5,559 nt of DNA, from positions 1-5,559 of the forward strand of contig DYBQ01000130.1 in the NCBI GenBank assembly GCA_019418545.1, read 5' to 3'. The notes under the pieces were generated by a model that saw nothing but the letters and a program-made list of their open reading frames with translations, ran no database searches and was not told the origin of the DNA. Source of the DNA: Clostridiales bacterium. GTDB taxonomy: Bacteria > Bacillota > Clostridia > Oscillospirales > Acutalibacteraceae. This document shows positions 1 to 5,559 of this stretch, one piece after another; position 1 is the stretch's first letter; the number at the start of each line of letters is the position of its first letter. Both the position numbers and the translations under genes were made by a program.

Positions 1-648
1 GTACAAGGCGACAAGACCATGCTGGAGCAGCTGATTGCAAAGGCAGAGGCTATGATTCCTGAACAGGACAAATATGTACAGGACAACTGGCAGCAGCTGG
101 TAGACGCTCTGGACGCTGCGAAAAAAGTGATGGCAGACGGCGATGCGATGCAAGAAGACGTTGAGCCGGCAGCCGAAGCTTTGCTGAACGCCATTTTGGC
201 CCAGCGTTTCAAGGCAGACAAGTCGATTCTGGAGGATTTGGTAAACAAAGCAGAAGGAATGGATTTGAGCGGCTATACAGCAGAAAGCGCAGCAGTATTT
301 ACAGCAGCCTTCCAGAATGCGAAGGCAGTTCTGGCAGACGAAACTCTGAGCGAAGAGGACCAGGCAGTGGTGGACGAGGCTGTGGAAGAACTGGAAGCTG
401 CCATTGAAAACCTGAGCACAAATGATGATGGCGATGCCACAAAGCCCGATGACGGCAAGGACGATGGAAACACCGACAACAGTACCTCTTCCGGCAGTTC
501 GGACAAGGATAACAGTAGTAACAGCAGTGCAGACAAAGCTCCCACAACCGGAGACGATACTCTTGTTTGGGTGTGGGTTGTTGCAGCAATCGCTTCTTTG
601 ATGCTGGCCGCACTGGTTATTATCTGGCGCAGACAGGAAGAAGTATAA
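1..648 (+). CDS. C-terminal part of a FIVAR-repeat, sortase-anchored surface protein (5' partial)
   Basis: The reading frame is open from the first base, so the gene starts upstream; only the last 215 residues are visible and any catalytic or binding domain lies outside the window. Window residues 4-71 and 73-140 are two alpha-helical repeats of the FIVAR type, each opening with Asp-Lys-(Thr/Ser) and continuing with a Leu/Ala-rich helical pattern. Residues 141-179 form a low-complexity Asp/Ser/Asn/Gly linker suited to crossing the cell wall. APTTG at 180-184 stands where a sortase LPXTG motif would be, followed by a membrane segment (187-209) and the tail RRQEEV. In known proteins this arrangement means covalent attachment to peptidoglycan by a sortase. 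FIVARs usually act as spacers in large extracellular glycosidases, so a glycan-active enzyme is likely but unproven. An internal ATG at 19 is not the start, because it falls inside the first FIVAR. A probable terminator follows 33 bases after the stop. Confidence 0.9.
   Translation, partial: VQGDKTMLEQLIAKAEAMIPEQDKYVQDNWQQLVDALDAAKKVMADGDAMQEDVEPAAEALLNAILAQRFKADKSILEDLVNKAEGMDLSGYTAESAAVFTAAFQNAKAVLADETLSEEDQAVVDEAVEELEAAIENLSTNDDGDATKPDDGKDDGNTDNSTSSGSSDKDNSSNSSADKAPTTGDDTLVWVWVVAAIASLMLAALVIIWRRQEEV
10..423 (+). repeat. Two tandem FIVAR repeat units (protein-level)
   Basis: Two successive units of about 69 codons (10-216 and 217-423) share the pattern DK(T/S)-x-LE-x-L-x-x-KAE-x-M, then a middle helix with A(A/V)KxVxADxxxxxED, then a final helix ending in an Ala/Leu/Ile-rich segment. 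They are related in protein sequence but clearly diverged in DNA, so this is an old duplication and not a recent one. A third unit of the same kind begins at 5460 in the next gene, starting DKTLLQKTYDYA. Confidence 0.8.
538..645 (+). other. Cell-wall sorting signal (APTTG, membrane segment, charged tail)
   Basis: APTTG is encoded at 538-552, followed by GDDT-type polar residues, about 23 hydrophobic residues rich in Val, Trp, Ala, Leu and Ile, and the positively charged stop RRQ near the end. The first position is Ala and not the Leu of canonical LPXTG; Pro, Thr and Gly are kept. The tripartite layout is complete, so the signal is probably functional. No sortase gene is visible in the window. 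Confidence 0.8.
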
Positions 649-681
649 GGTCATTATCAAACTGAAAACAAATGAATATGA

Positions 682-732
682 AAGAGGCAGCTTGTATTTA
701 CTCAAAGATACAAGCTGCCTCTTCCTCGTTTT
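682..732 (+). terminator. Rho-independent terminator-like hairpin after the FIVAR gene
   Basis: Bases 682-697 and 708-723 are perfect reverse complements (16 bp, GC-rich in the middle with GGCAGC/GCTGCC), separated by a 10-base loop. Downstream is CCTCG and then TTTT at 729-732, so the T-run is short and displaced by five bases from the stem. The position, 33 bases after the stop codon, fits transcription termination. The weak T-run leaves open partial read-through or a role in protecting the mRNA 3' end. Confidence 0.75.
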
Positions 733-866
733 ATGGATTTTCGGATTGAGAAAATCAAACCTTCCTGACGAATCTATTTCGGTGTAAAAAGATGAAAAGC
801 AAGAGAGAAACCAAGAAAATCTTATTAGAATTCGTGTTTTTTAGAGAGAATTGTTATTTTTTGTTG

Positions 867-895
867 TTGAAATTGTGCTATTTCTATTCCAAAAT
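867..895 (+). promoter_or_regulatory. Candidate sigma-A-type promoter for the giant surface protein gene
   Basis: TTGAAA at 867-872 matches five of six bases of the -35 consensus, and CAAAAT at 890-895 matches four of six of the -10 consensus, at the ideal 17-base spacing. A T-rich block lies immediately upstream. Transcription would begin near 902, giving a leader of about 115 bases before the TTG start. The -10 box is weak, and in AT-rich DNA such matches arise by chance, so this is only a candidate. Confidence 0.4.
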
Positions 896-1000
896 AAAGA
901 TAGACACCTGTAGGGAAGGGGGAGAGCACTAGGCGAATCTCTATAGGATAACAAGAAAGGAGGCACACAGTAAAGGTTTTTAGGAAGAGTTGTAAAGAAA

Positions 1001-1009
1001 AAAGGAGGT
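1001..1009 (+). promoter_or_regulatory. Strong ribosome binding site fixing the TTG start at 1017
   Basis: AAAGGAGGT is almost fully complementary to the 16S rRNA 3' end. Its GGAGG core (1004-1008) ends eight bases before TTG at 1017, which is optimal spacing. An in-frame TAA at 993-995 excludes any start further upstream. The first in-frame ATG, at 1068, would cut away the basic N-terminus and half of the signal peptide hydrophobic core, so TTG is the better start. Confidence 0.9.
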
Positions 1010-1016
1010 AATCAAA

Positions 1017-1106
1017 TTGAGAAGCAAGAGAGGAAAAAAGTTAGCAGCTTGGCTGTTAACAGGTGCAATGGTACTTTCCGGCTTGCCGTTTTCCAGTGCA
1101 GCATCC
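1017..1106 (+). other. Sec-type signal peptide coding segment
   Basis: The first 30 codons give a basic n-region (RSKRGKK), a hydrophobic core of about 16 residues (LAAWLLTGAMVLSGLP) and a small-residue c-region ending SSAAS, typical of Sec export followed by signal peptidase I cleavage around residues 28-30. No Cys lies at the cleavage region, so it is not a lipoprotein. The only two TTA codons of the visible gene are in this segment (1041 and 1056). Confidence 0.88.
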
Positions 1107-4100
1107 GGCAAAGAAGTAGTAGAAGATAACATTGCAATGGACGCATCGGCATCTGCAAGCAGTTATCTGGATAACAATGCCGATACCTATGCCGCCACGA
1201 ATGCTATTGACGGCGATTTGGGCACAGCGTGGGTTTGTTTCTGCAAACAGGGTGTCAGCTGGGATTCCAGCAGAATTTTGACCCTGTCTTGGGACAGCCT
1301 GATTTCCATGGAAGATATTACCCTGTGGGCAACCGATAATTTCCATGATGATAACCTGTATGTAGAATATACCCTCAAAGGGATTAAAGGGGATACCTTG
1401 GCGTCTGGCAGAGTAGAAGAAGTGTACGGAGAAGGAGATTCTGTACAGATTCCTCTGGAAGAAACCGTGAGCGGCATCAAGTCGGCAACCTTTGCGATTG
1501 GTCCTGTAGTGGACAAGGGCAACGACCGTTTTGGCTTTAAGGAAATCCAGATTACCGGCAGTTATGATGCCAAAACTCCGATTGCTTCCTATCAGGAGAT
1601 TTCCGTGGCGACAGCCGTAGGCGAAGCGCCTGTGCTTCCTGAGACTGTAACGGCTATGCATGAAGACGGCACCGAGTCTCAGGTAAATGTGACCTGGGAA
1701 GAAATCGATGCGGAAAAATATGCCCAGCCCGGCAGCTTTACTGTAACAGGTACAGTTTCTGACGATGTGGAAGTAAATCCAGGAGTTGTTCCCACAGCTA
1801 CCGTATATGTGAATGCCAAAGAAACCTATAGCTTCCAGGCAGGCGACCTGCTGGTAGAGCTTAACGGCGCAGGTGTTATCACTGGCCTCATTAATCAGAA
1901 GGACAACGTGAACTATGCAGTGGGCGAAGACGTCCCCCAGAACCCGCTGATTAAACTGGTGATTGCCCCTAGCGAGGCAGAAGGCGGCGAGCGCAGCGGC
2001 AAGGACGGTACGGAAAGCCGCCCGATTTCCATGACCACTAACGAGAATGTGATGACATTCCGTTTTGATAACGGTGTGGAAGTGGACGTAACGATTGAGG
2101 AAAAGGATTCCTACACTACCTTGACCGTAACCCGGCTGGAGAAAAACGGCGTGGATGTGGAAATGCTCGTATGGGGTCCCATTTCCACCAACATCGAAGA
2201 AAATTTCGGCGAGACCGTGGGCGCTGTCTATAACGACAGTTTTGCCATCGGCTATCGCGGCGTTAATGATAAAACCCAGATGGCAGTTCCTTATGAGTAC
2301 AGCGGTATTACCGTGGATGGACAGGAACGCCTGAATGTGTGCTATCCCATTGACAAGAGCAAGATGGAAGGCCGTCAGCACGATTTGGCAATGTGTGCAG
2401 CTTCTCCCACTACTTGGGGCTCTACGCTGCAGGCCTATACCTATGATGCAACCGTGGAGCGGGTAAGACGCCCGTGGCTGGCCAGCATCAATGGCCCTGG
2501 AATTGATTTGCGCGTGCCGGCTCAAGAAGGGGATTTGGCAGTTATCGAAGGCTCCGAAATCGCCCTGTATGGTAAGGATTTCGGCGGTGCAACGGCAAAG
2601 GATGCCGTTTTGGAAACCGTTGAAAAAATTGAATTGGGCGAAGGCTTGCCGCATCCTATGGTAGACGGAGAATGGCAGAAGACCTCTGAAAAGGCTTCCC
2701 GTCCCTACTTTATCGCTGACGTTAATGCTGGCAGTGTAGAGAAATTGAGCCAGTATGCCAATCAGGCAAACATCGACTATATTTATCAGAATACCCTCTA
2801 TAACAGCTCCGGCGCAGGCGCCAGCTATGAATTCCCAAATGGCGACCAGGCTATGAAGGAGGACGTAGTGGATAAGGCCGCAAAGTATGGCGTGCGTGTT
2901 GGTACACACACACTTTCTGGCTTTATTGACAGCAATGACAAGTATGTTACTGAAAAGGTCAACAAGGGCAATTTTGGCGGACAGCTGCTGGCTCGTTTGA
3001 CGAAGGATGCCAAGGCTGGCGATACGGAAGTATTCGTAACAGACGACTGGGTGGATTATGGCGATACCAAACAGCTGGGCGACGATTTGTTCTTCTCTGC
3101 TGTAACGGCGGAAAAGGTCGCTGACGGATATAAAATTACCCTTCCCACTGCACTGAAAAATGACCATCCGGCAGGAGAAGAAATGATTGGCCTGTACCGC
3201 AACGGTTATGGCGGATATGTGGCCGGTCTGGAGCAGATTGATGGCATTGCCAAGCGTTTGGCAGAGTCCTTCAACAATACTGGTATCAGCCAGATTTCGT
3301 TTGACGGTGTGGAAGTTGGCATGGGTATTGGTATGGGTATGTACGGTGTAAACCATCTGATGAATGAGTTTTACCGCAATCTTGACCCCGAAATTCAGGC
3401 CAATATTATCAACGACTCCAGCGGCGGTTATGCTGGTTCCTGGGATTTCCAGACCAGAGGCAACTGGGGTGAGCCTTGGGGCGCTCCCATGCGCGGCGGC
3501 ATGATTGATTATCGTTATGACAACCAGGTGTATTTTGAGCGTAACTTTATGCCCAAAATGCTGGGCTGGTTTATGTACAACACCGGCGAGCCTACCATTG
3601 ATATTGAATGGATGCTTTCCAAGTCCGCAGGCTTTGACGCAGGCTATGCACTGGTTACCAATACCGGAACGCTGGACGCCAACGGCAATACCCCTGAGGT
3701 GCTGGAGGCTGTTAAGCAATGGCAGCTGGCCCGAGAAGCGGATGCCTTTACAGAAGACCAGAAAACCCGTATGCTGGATACTTCGTCTGACTGGCATTTG
3801 GAAACAGTTGGAGAAAACCGCTGGAACCTCTATCGCATCAATTATCCCATTGACCCGGTAACTGCTGGATATAAAGAAGAAGGAACCACATTTGATTACA
3901 GCAGCCCCTTCCATCATCAGGACCTCCACATGGAGCTGAGAGCTGAAAACGGAAGCATTCAGAATCCTGTTGTAACGGTTGGCAATAAGACCGTGACCTT
4001 TGAAACCGTGATTCCTCAGAATGGATATTTGGTATACGACAACGGCGAAGCCGCTGTGTATGATGGAAATTGGAATAAACTGGATACCGCTGTAATAGTT

Positions 4101-5559
4101 GATGATGCCGGTGTTCTGGTCATGAAGGGCAAAAATAAGGTAAAGGTAGAGTTTGAGGCTGACAACAACAGCATCAATGCCAAGGTGCGGATTCTTACCG
4201 AAAGTGACCCCGAGCCTGTATTCCCTGGAAACACTGCCGAGGGCCCTGTGGAAGAGCCCGCTGAGAATCCCAATCCTGAAAATCTGGCTTTCCAAAAACC
4301 TGTGACTGCCGGTAATATGGAAAATGGAACTCTGCAAAACGATTTGGAAAAAATAGTAGATGGCATTACCGCTTCCGAAGATGCCAATAACGTGGAATTT
4401 ACTCCTGATAATGGCGTACAGGAAGAAAAGGCATATGTAACAGTGGATTTGGAGCAGAGCTATGATTTGTCCGAAGTCAAGTTCTACAGCTTTACCACTC
4501 ACGACTATCCCGGTTATTATCGTATTAATCACAACACAGTAGTCATGGTCTCCAACGACCCCAACTTCCAGGACGAGAGTACCAAGATTATCTATAACAA
4601 CGACACTGATAACTCTATGGGCTTTGGTGTGGGAACCGATGCAGAAGAGCAGAATACGCCTTCGGGCAAGAGCATTGTTTTGGATGAACCCATCAACGCT
4701 CGGTATATCCGCTATTATCAGGATGGTGCCGGACAGTGGCCTACGCCTGGCGAAAAGCCCGGTATCCTTTCTCTGGTTGAGCTGGAAGCCTATGAGTATA
4801 AGGAAGAAGACAGCACGATTTATGTGCCGGACTGCAAAACCTATGTGGGAATTGAGCCGACTCTGCCCAGTATGGTAGAAACCGAAGAAAATGGCGAGAC
4901 CGTTTATCTGCCTGTGGAATGGAATGAAATCCCCGAAGGCAGTTGTGACAAGGTGTGCCGGTTTACCGTAGAAGGCGTTGTGGCAGGAACAGACAGAAAG
5001 ACTGCTATTGACGTGGTAGTAACCGACCAGCCTATTATCAGCCTGAACGGCGATGACGTACAGCAGAAGGATGTTTCTGTAGCTGGCGGCGTATATGGTG
5101 TGGAAGGTGGTACAGAGCTGAAATTCAGCTTCTATTATGACAAGACCCTGCTGTTCTTCCCGCAGGATGGCTCTGGTGTAAAGGCACTGCAGGAAGGCGT
5201 GAGCATTTCCGACTTTACGCTGAACAATGAGTCTGCTGTATTCAGCTTTACGGTAACGGTTAACGGAGAGAATGTGGATTACAGCCGCTTGTTTGCTCTG
5301 GACTTCACGGTACGTGAGGATGTAGAAGTCGGCAGCGGAAAAATGGCATCCGTCGAAGGCCGCTCCGCAGAAGTGACGACAGACGGAGAGACGATTTCCG
5401 TACAGCCTGCCAAGTTCAATGTATTCCTGACAGAAGAAGAAACTCCTGAGGAGCCAGCAGATAAGACCCTGCTGCAAAAGACCTATGACTATGCATTGAC
5501 CCTGAGCACCGAAGGCGTAACAGACAGTGCAAAGGCATATTTTGAAAAGGTACTGGCCG
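1017..5559 (+). CDS. Giant secreted multi-domain glycosidase-like surface protein (3' partial)
   Basis: The first 1514 residues are visible and the frame runs off the window. Residues 1-30 are a signal peptide: basic RSKRGKK, then a hydrophobic core, with probable cleavage near FSSAAS. Residues 38-181 look like a discoidin/F5-8C-type module (NAIDGDLGTAW, ending FGFKEIQITG). Residues 192-267 are a Big_4-like Ig fold (PVLPETV, VNVTW). Residues 272-1064 resemble a beta-sandwich plus TIM-barrel glycosidase: a strand-like PYFIADVNAG (563-572), GVRVGTHT (625-632), ISFDGVE (760-766) as a candidate active-site strand, and a Trp/Gly-rich loop near 809-826, then an all-beta tail. I do not recognise the family. 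A second discoidin-like module (1089-1261), a second Big_4-like domain (about 1265-1338), a cohesin-like beta domain (1339-1475, with YYDKTLL) and a FIVAR start (from 1482) follow. It is likely exported, bound to glycans and wall-anchored by its unseen C-terminus. Substrate and catalytic activity are unknown; a non-catalytic adhesin remains possible. Confidence 0.92.
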   Translation, partial: MRSKRGKKLAAWLLTGAMVLSGLPFSSAASGKEVVEDNIAMDASASASSYLDNNADTYAATNAIDGDLGTAWVCFCKQGVSWDSSRILTLSWDSLISMEDITLWATDNFHDDNLYVEYTLKGIKGDTLASGRVEEVYGEGDSVQIPLEETVSGIKSATFAIGPVVDKGNDRFGFKEIQITGSYDAKTPIASYQEISVATAVGEAPVLPETVTAMHEDGTESQVNVTWEEIDAEKYAQPGSFTVTGTVSDDVEVNPGVVPTATVYVNAKETYSFQAGDLLVELNGAGVITGLINQKDNVNYAVGEDVPQNPLIKLVIAPSEAEGGERSGKDGTESRPISMTTNENVMTFRFDNGVEVDVTIEEKDSYTTLTVTRLEKNGVDVEMLVWGPISTNIEENFGETVGAVYNDSFAIGYRGVNDKTQMAVPYEYSGITVDGQERLNVCYPIDKSKMEGRQHDLAMCAASPTTWGSTLQAYTYDATVERVRRPWLASINGPGIDLRVPAQEGDLAVIEGSEIALYGKDFGGATAKDAVLETVEKIELGEGLPHPMVDGEWQKTSEKASRPYFIADVNAGSVEKLSQYANQANIDYIYQNTLYNSSGAGASYEFPNGDQAMKEDVVDKAAKYGVRVGTHTLSGFIDSNDKYVTEKVNKGNFGGQLLARLTKDAKAGDTEVFVTDDWVDYGDTKQLGDDLFFSAVTAEKVADGYKITLPTALKNDHPAGEEMIGLYRNGYGGYVAGLEQIDGIAKRLAESFNNTGISQISFDGVEVGMGIGMGMYGVNHLMNEFYRNLDPEIQANIINDSSGGYAGSWDFQTRGNWGEPWGAPMRGGMIDYRYDNQVYFERNFMPKMLGWFMYNTGEPTIDIEWMLSKSAGFDAGYALVTNTGTLDANGNTPEVLEAVKQWQLAREADAFTEDQKTRMLDTSSDWHLETVGENRWNLYRINYPIDPVTAGYKEEGTTFDYSSPFHHQDLHMELRAENGSIQNPVVTVGNKTVTFETVIPQNGYLVYDNGEAAVYDGNWNKLDTAVIVDDAGVLVMKGKNKVKVEFEADNNSINAKVRILTESDPEPVFPGNTAEGPVEEPAENPNPENLAFQKPVTAGNMENGTLQNDLEKIVDGITASEDANNVEFTPDNGVQEEKAYVTVDLEQSYDLSEVKFYSFTTHDYPGYYRINHNTVVMVSNDPNFQDESTKIIYNNDTDNSMGFGVGTDAEEQNTPSGKSIVLDEPINARYIRYYQDGAGQWPTPGEKPGILSLVELEAYEYKEEDSTIYVPDCKTYVGIEPTLPSMVETEENGETVYLPVEWNEIPEGSCDKVCRFTVEGVVAGTDRKTAIDVVVTDQPIISLNGDDVQQKDVSVAGGVYGVEGGTELKFSFYYDKTLLFFPQDGSGVKALQEGVSISDFTLNNESAVFSFTVTVNGENVDYSRLFALDFTVREDVEVGSGKMASVEGRSAEVTTDGETISVQPAKFNVFLTEEETPEEPADKTLLQKTYDYALTLSTEGVTDSAKAYFEKVLA
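1830..4208 (+). other. Glycosidase-like core: beta-sandwich, TIM-barrel-like region and all-beta tail
   Basis: This block (residues 272-1064) is too long for another binding module. Its first part (272 to about 550) has the alternating pattern of a large beta-sandwich such as precedes many barrel glycosidases, opening with LLVELNGAGVITGL. From about 562 to 880, hydrophobic strand-like segments alternate with helices, and acidic or aromatic residues sit at strand ends: D568, H631, D763, E766, D800, D810. A small beta-rich module (660-728) appears to interrupt the barrel. Residues 965-1064 form a final beta domain. The fold call is by eye from sequence pattern; the resemblance is to barrel glycosidases in general, without assignment to any numbered GH family. 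Confidence 0.5.
4281..4799 (+). other. Second discoidin/F5-8C-type carbohydrate-binding module
   Basis: Residues 1089-1261 begin NLAFQKPVTAG, a common opening of this fold, continue through IVDGI and a YVTVDLEQSYDLSEVKFYSF segment (the usual strand carrying the V-DL signature), and end ARYIRYY with LVELEAYEY. Proteins with this fold typically bind terminal sugars, which fits a surface enzyme that must hold its substrate. The exact ligand cannot be read from sequence. Confidence 0.8.
5031..5441 (+). other. Cohesin-like beta domain
   Basis: Residues 1339-1475 follow the second Big_4-like domain and show a cohesin-like pattern: a glycine-containing opening (VEGGTELKFSF), then YYDKTLLFF where cohesins carry their YDPxxL strand, and LFALDFTVRED with GSGKM near the end. 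Cohesins bind dockerin modules, and related folds also occur as carbohydrate-binding modules. The resemblance is one of pattern only, so either role is possible. It is followed by a short Glu/Pro linker and a FIVAR start. Confidence 0.5.

Larger units (their letters stand above)
733..1016. other. AT-rich intergenic region with promoter and mRNA leader
   Basis: No convincing gene lies here. The stretch is clearly richer in A/T than the flanking genes, with a T-rich block at about 836-868 just upstream of the predicted -35 box. It holds a candidate promoter at 867-895, a first Shine-Dalgarno-like string (AAAGGAGG, 956-963) that has no start codon at a usable distance, and the true ribosome binding site at 1001-1009. 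A 46-codon frame at 792-932 lacks a ribosome binding site and is not called as a gene. I saw no riboswitch fold, operator palindrome or insertion sequence. Confidence 0.6.

Noticed and set aside
273..613. Minus-strand frames of 90 and 104 codons inside the FIVAR gene
   Set aside because: They overlap well-supported FIVAR, linker and sorting-signal codons, and their proteins are low-complexity Ser/Leu or Arg/Cys runs, typical of antisense reading.
672..749. 25-codon frame starting ATG at 672
   Set aside because: It runs straight through the terminator-like hairpin, has no ribosome binding site and looks like chance.
733..1016. Riboswitch or operator in the intergenic region
   Set aside because: The only pairing I found in the leader is four base pairs (923-926 with 939-942), too weak to call, and no palindromic operator stood out.
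1068..1070. ATG as the start of the giant gene
   Set aside because: It lies in the middle of the signal peptide hydrophobic core and has no ribosome binding site. TTG at 1017 has an optimal one and gives a complete signal peptide.
3505..3861. Plus-strand frame of 118 codons inside the giant gene
   Set aside because: It is out of frame within the continuous coding sequence and has no domain signal of its own.
4624..4878. Plus-strand frame of 84 codons across the second discoidin-like module
   Set aside because: It is out of frame with a clear domain of the main gene and shows no ribosome binding site or recognisable product.
1056..5477. Minus-strand open frame of 1473 codons
   Set aside because: It is codon-aligned with the real plus-strand gene, which has a ribosome binding site, signal peptide and recognisable domains. 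The minus frame is open only because TTA, CTA and TCA are absent from the plus-strand codons, and its translation has no domain-like pattern.

Overview
The window looks like part of a cell-surface glycan-utilisation region from a Gram-positive, probably gut-associated Bacillota (Lachnospiraceae- or Oscillospiraceae-like). The evidence is a set of FIVAR repeats, bacterial Ig-like (Big_4-type) domains, discoidin/F5-8C-type carbohydrate-binding modules, a sortase-type C-terminal anchor, a strong AAAGGAGG ribosome binding site and a TTG start. The taxonomic placement is an inference from architecture and codon use, not from a marker gene.

Positions 1-648 hold the 3' end of a large secreted protein that starts upstream of the window. 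What remains is two FIVAR repeats, a low-complexity Asp/Ser/Asn linker, and a cell-wall sorting signal: an APTTG pentapeptide, a membrane segment and a short charged tail. A perfect 16-bp hairpin with a short T-run follows at 682-732 and probably ends that transcript.

Positions 733-1016 are AT-rich and non-coding. They contain a plausible sigma-A-type promoter (867-895), a leader of roughly 110 nt and a very good ribosome binding site.

Positions 1017-5559 are the first 1514 codons of a giant secreted protein that continues past the window. It reads without interruption from a TTG start. In order, it shows a signal peptide, a discoidin-like domain, a Big_4-like domain, a large region of about 790 residues that looks like a beta-sandwich plus TIM-barrel glycosidase core of no family I recognise, a second discoidin-like domain, a second Big_4-like domain, a cohesin-like beta domain, and the start of a FIVAR repeat. 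Its missing C-terminus probably resembles the end of the upstream gene (FIVARs, linker, sortase motif).

The two genes look like neighbours in a locus of wall-anchored, multi-modular glycan-degrading proteins, but the terminator and separate promoter suggest they can be transcribed independently. The most interesting item is the uncharacterised glycosidase-like core. A 4.4-kb open frame on the opposite strand is a by-product of codon use: the coding strand has no TTA, CTA or TCA codon there.
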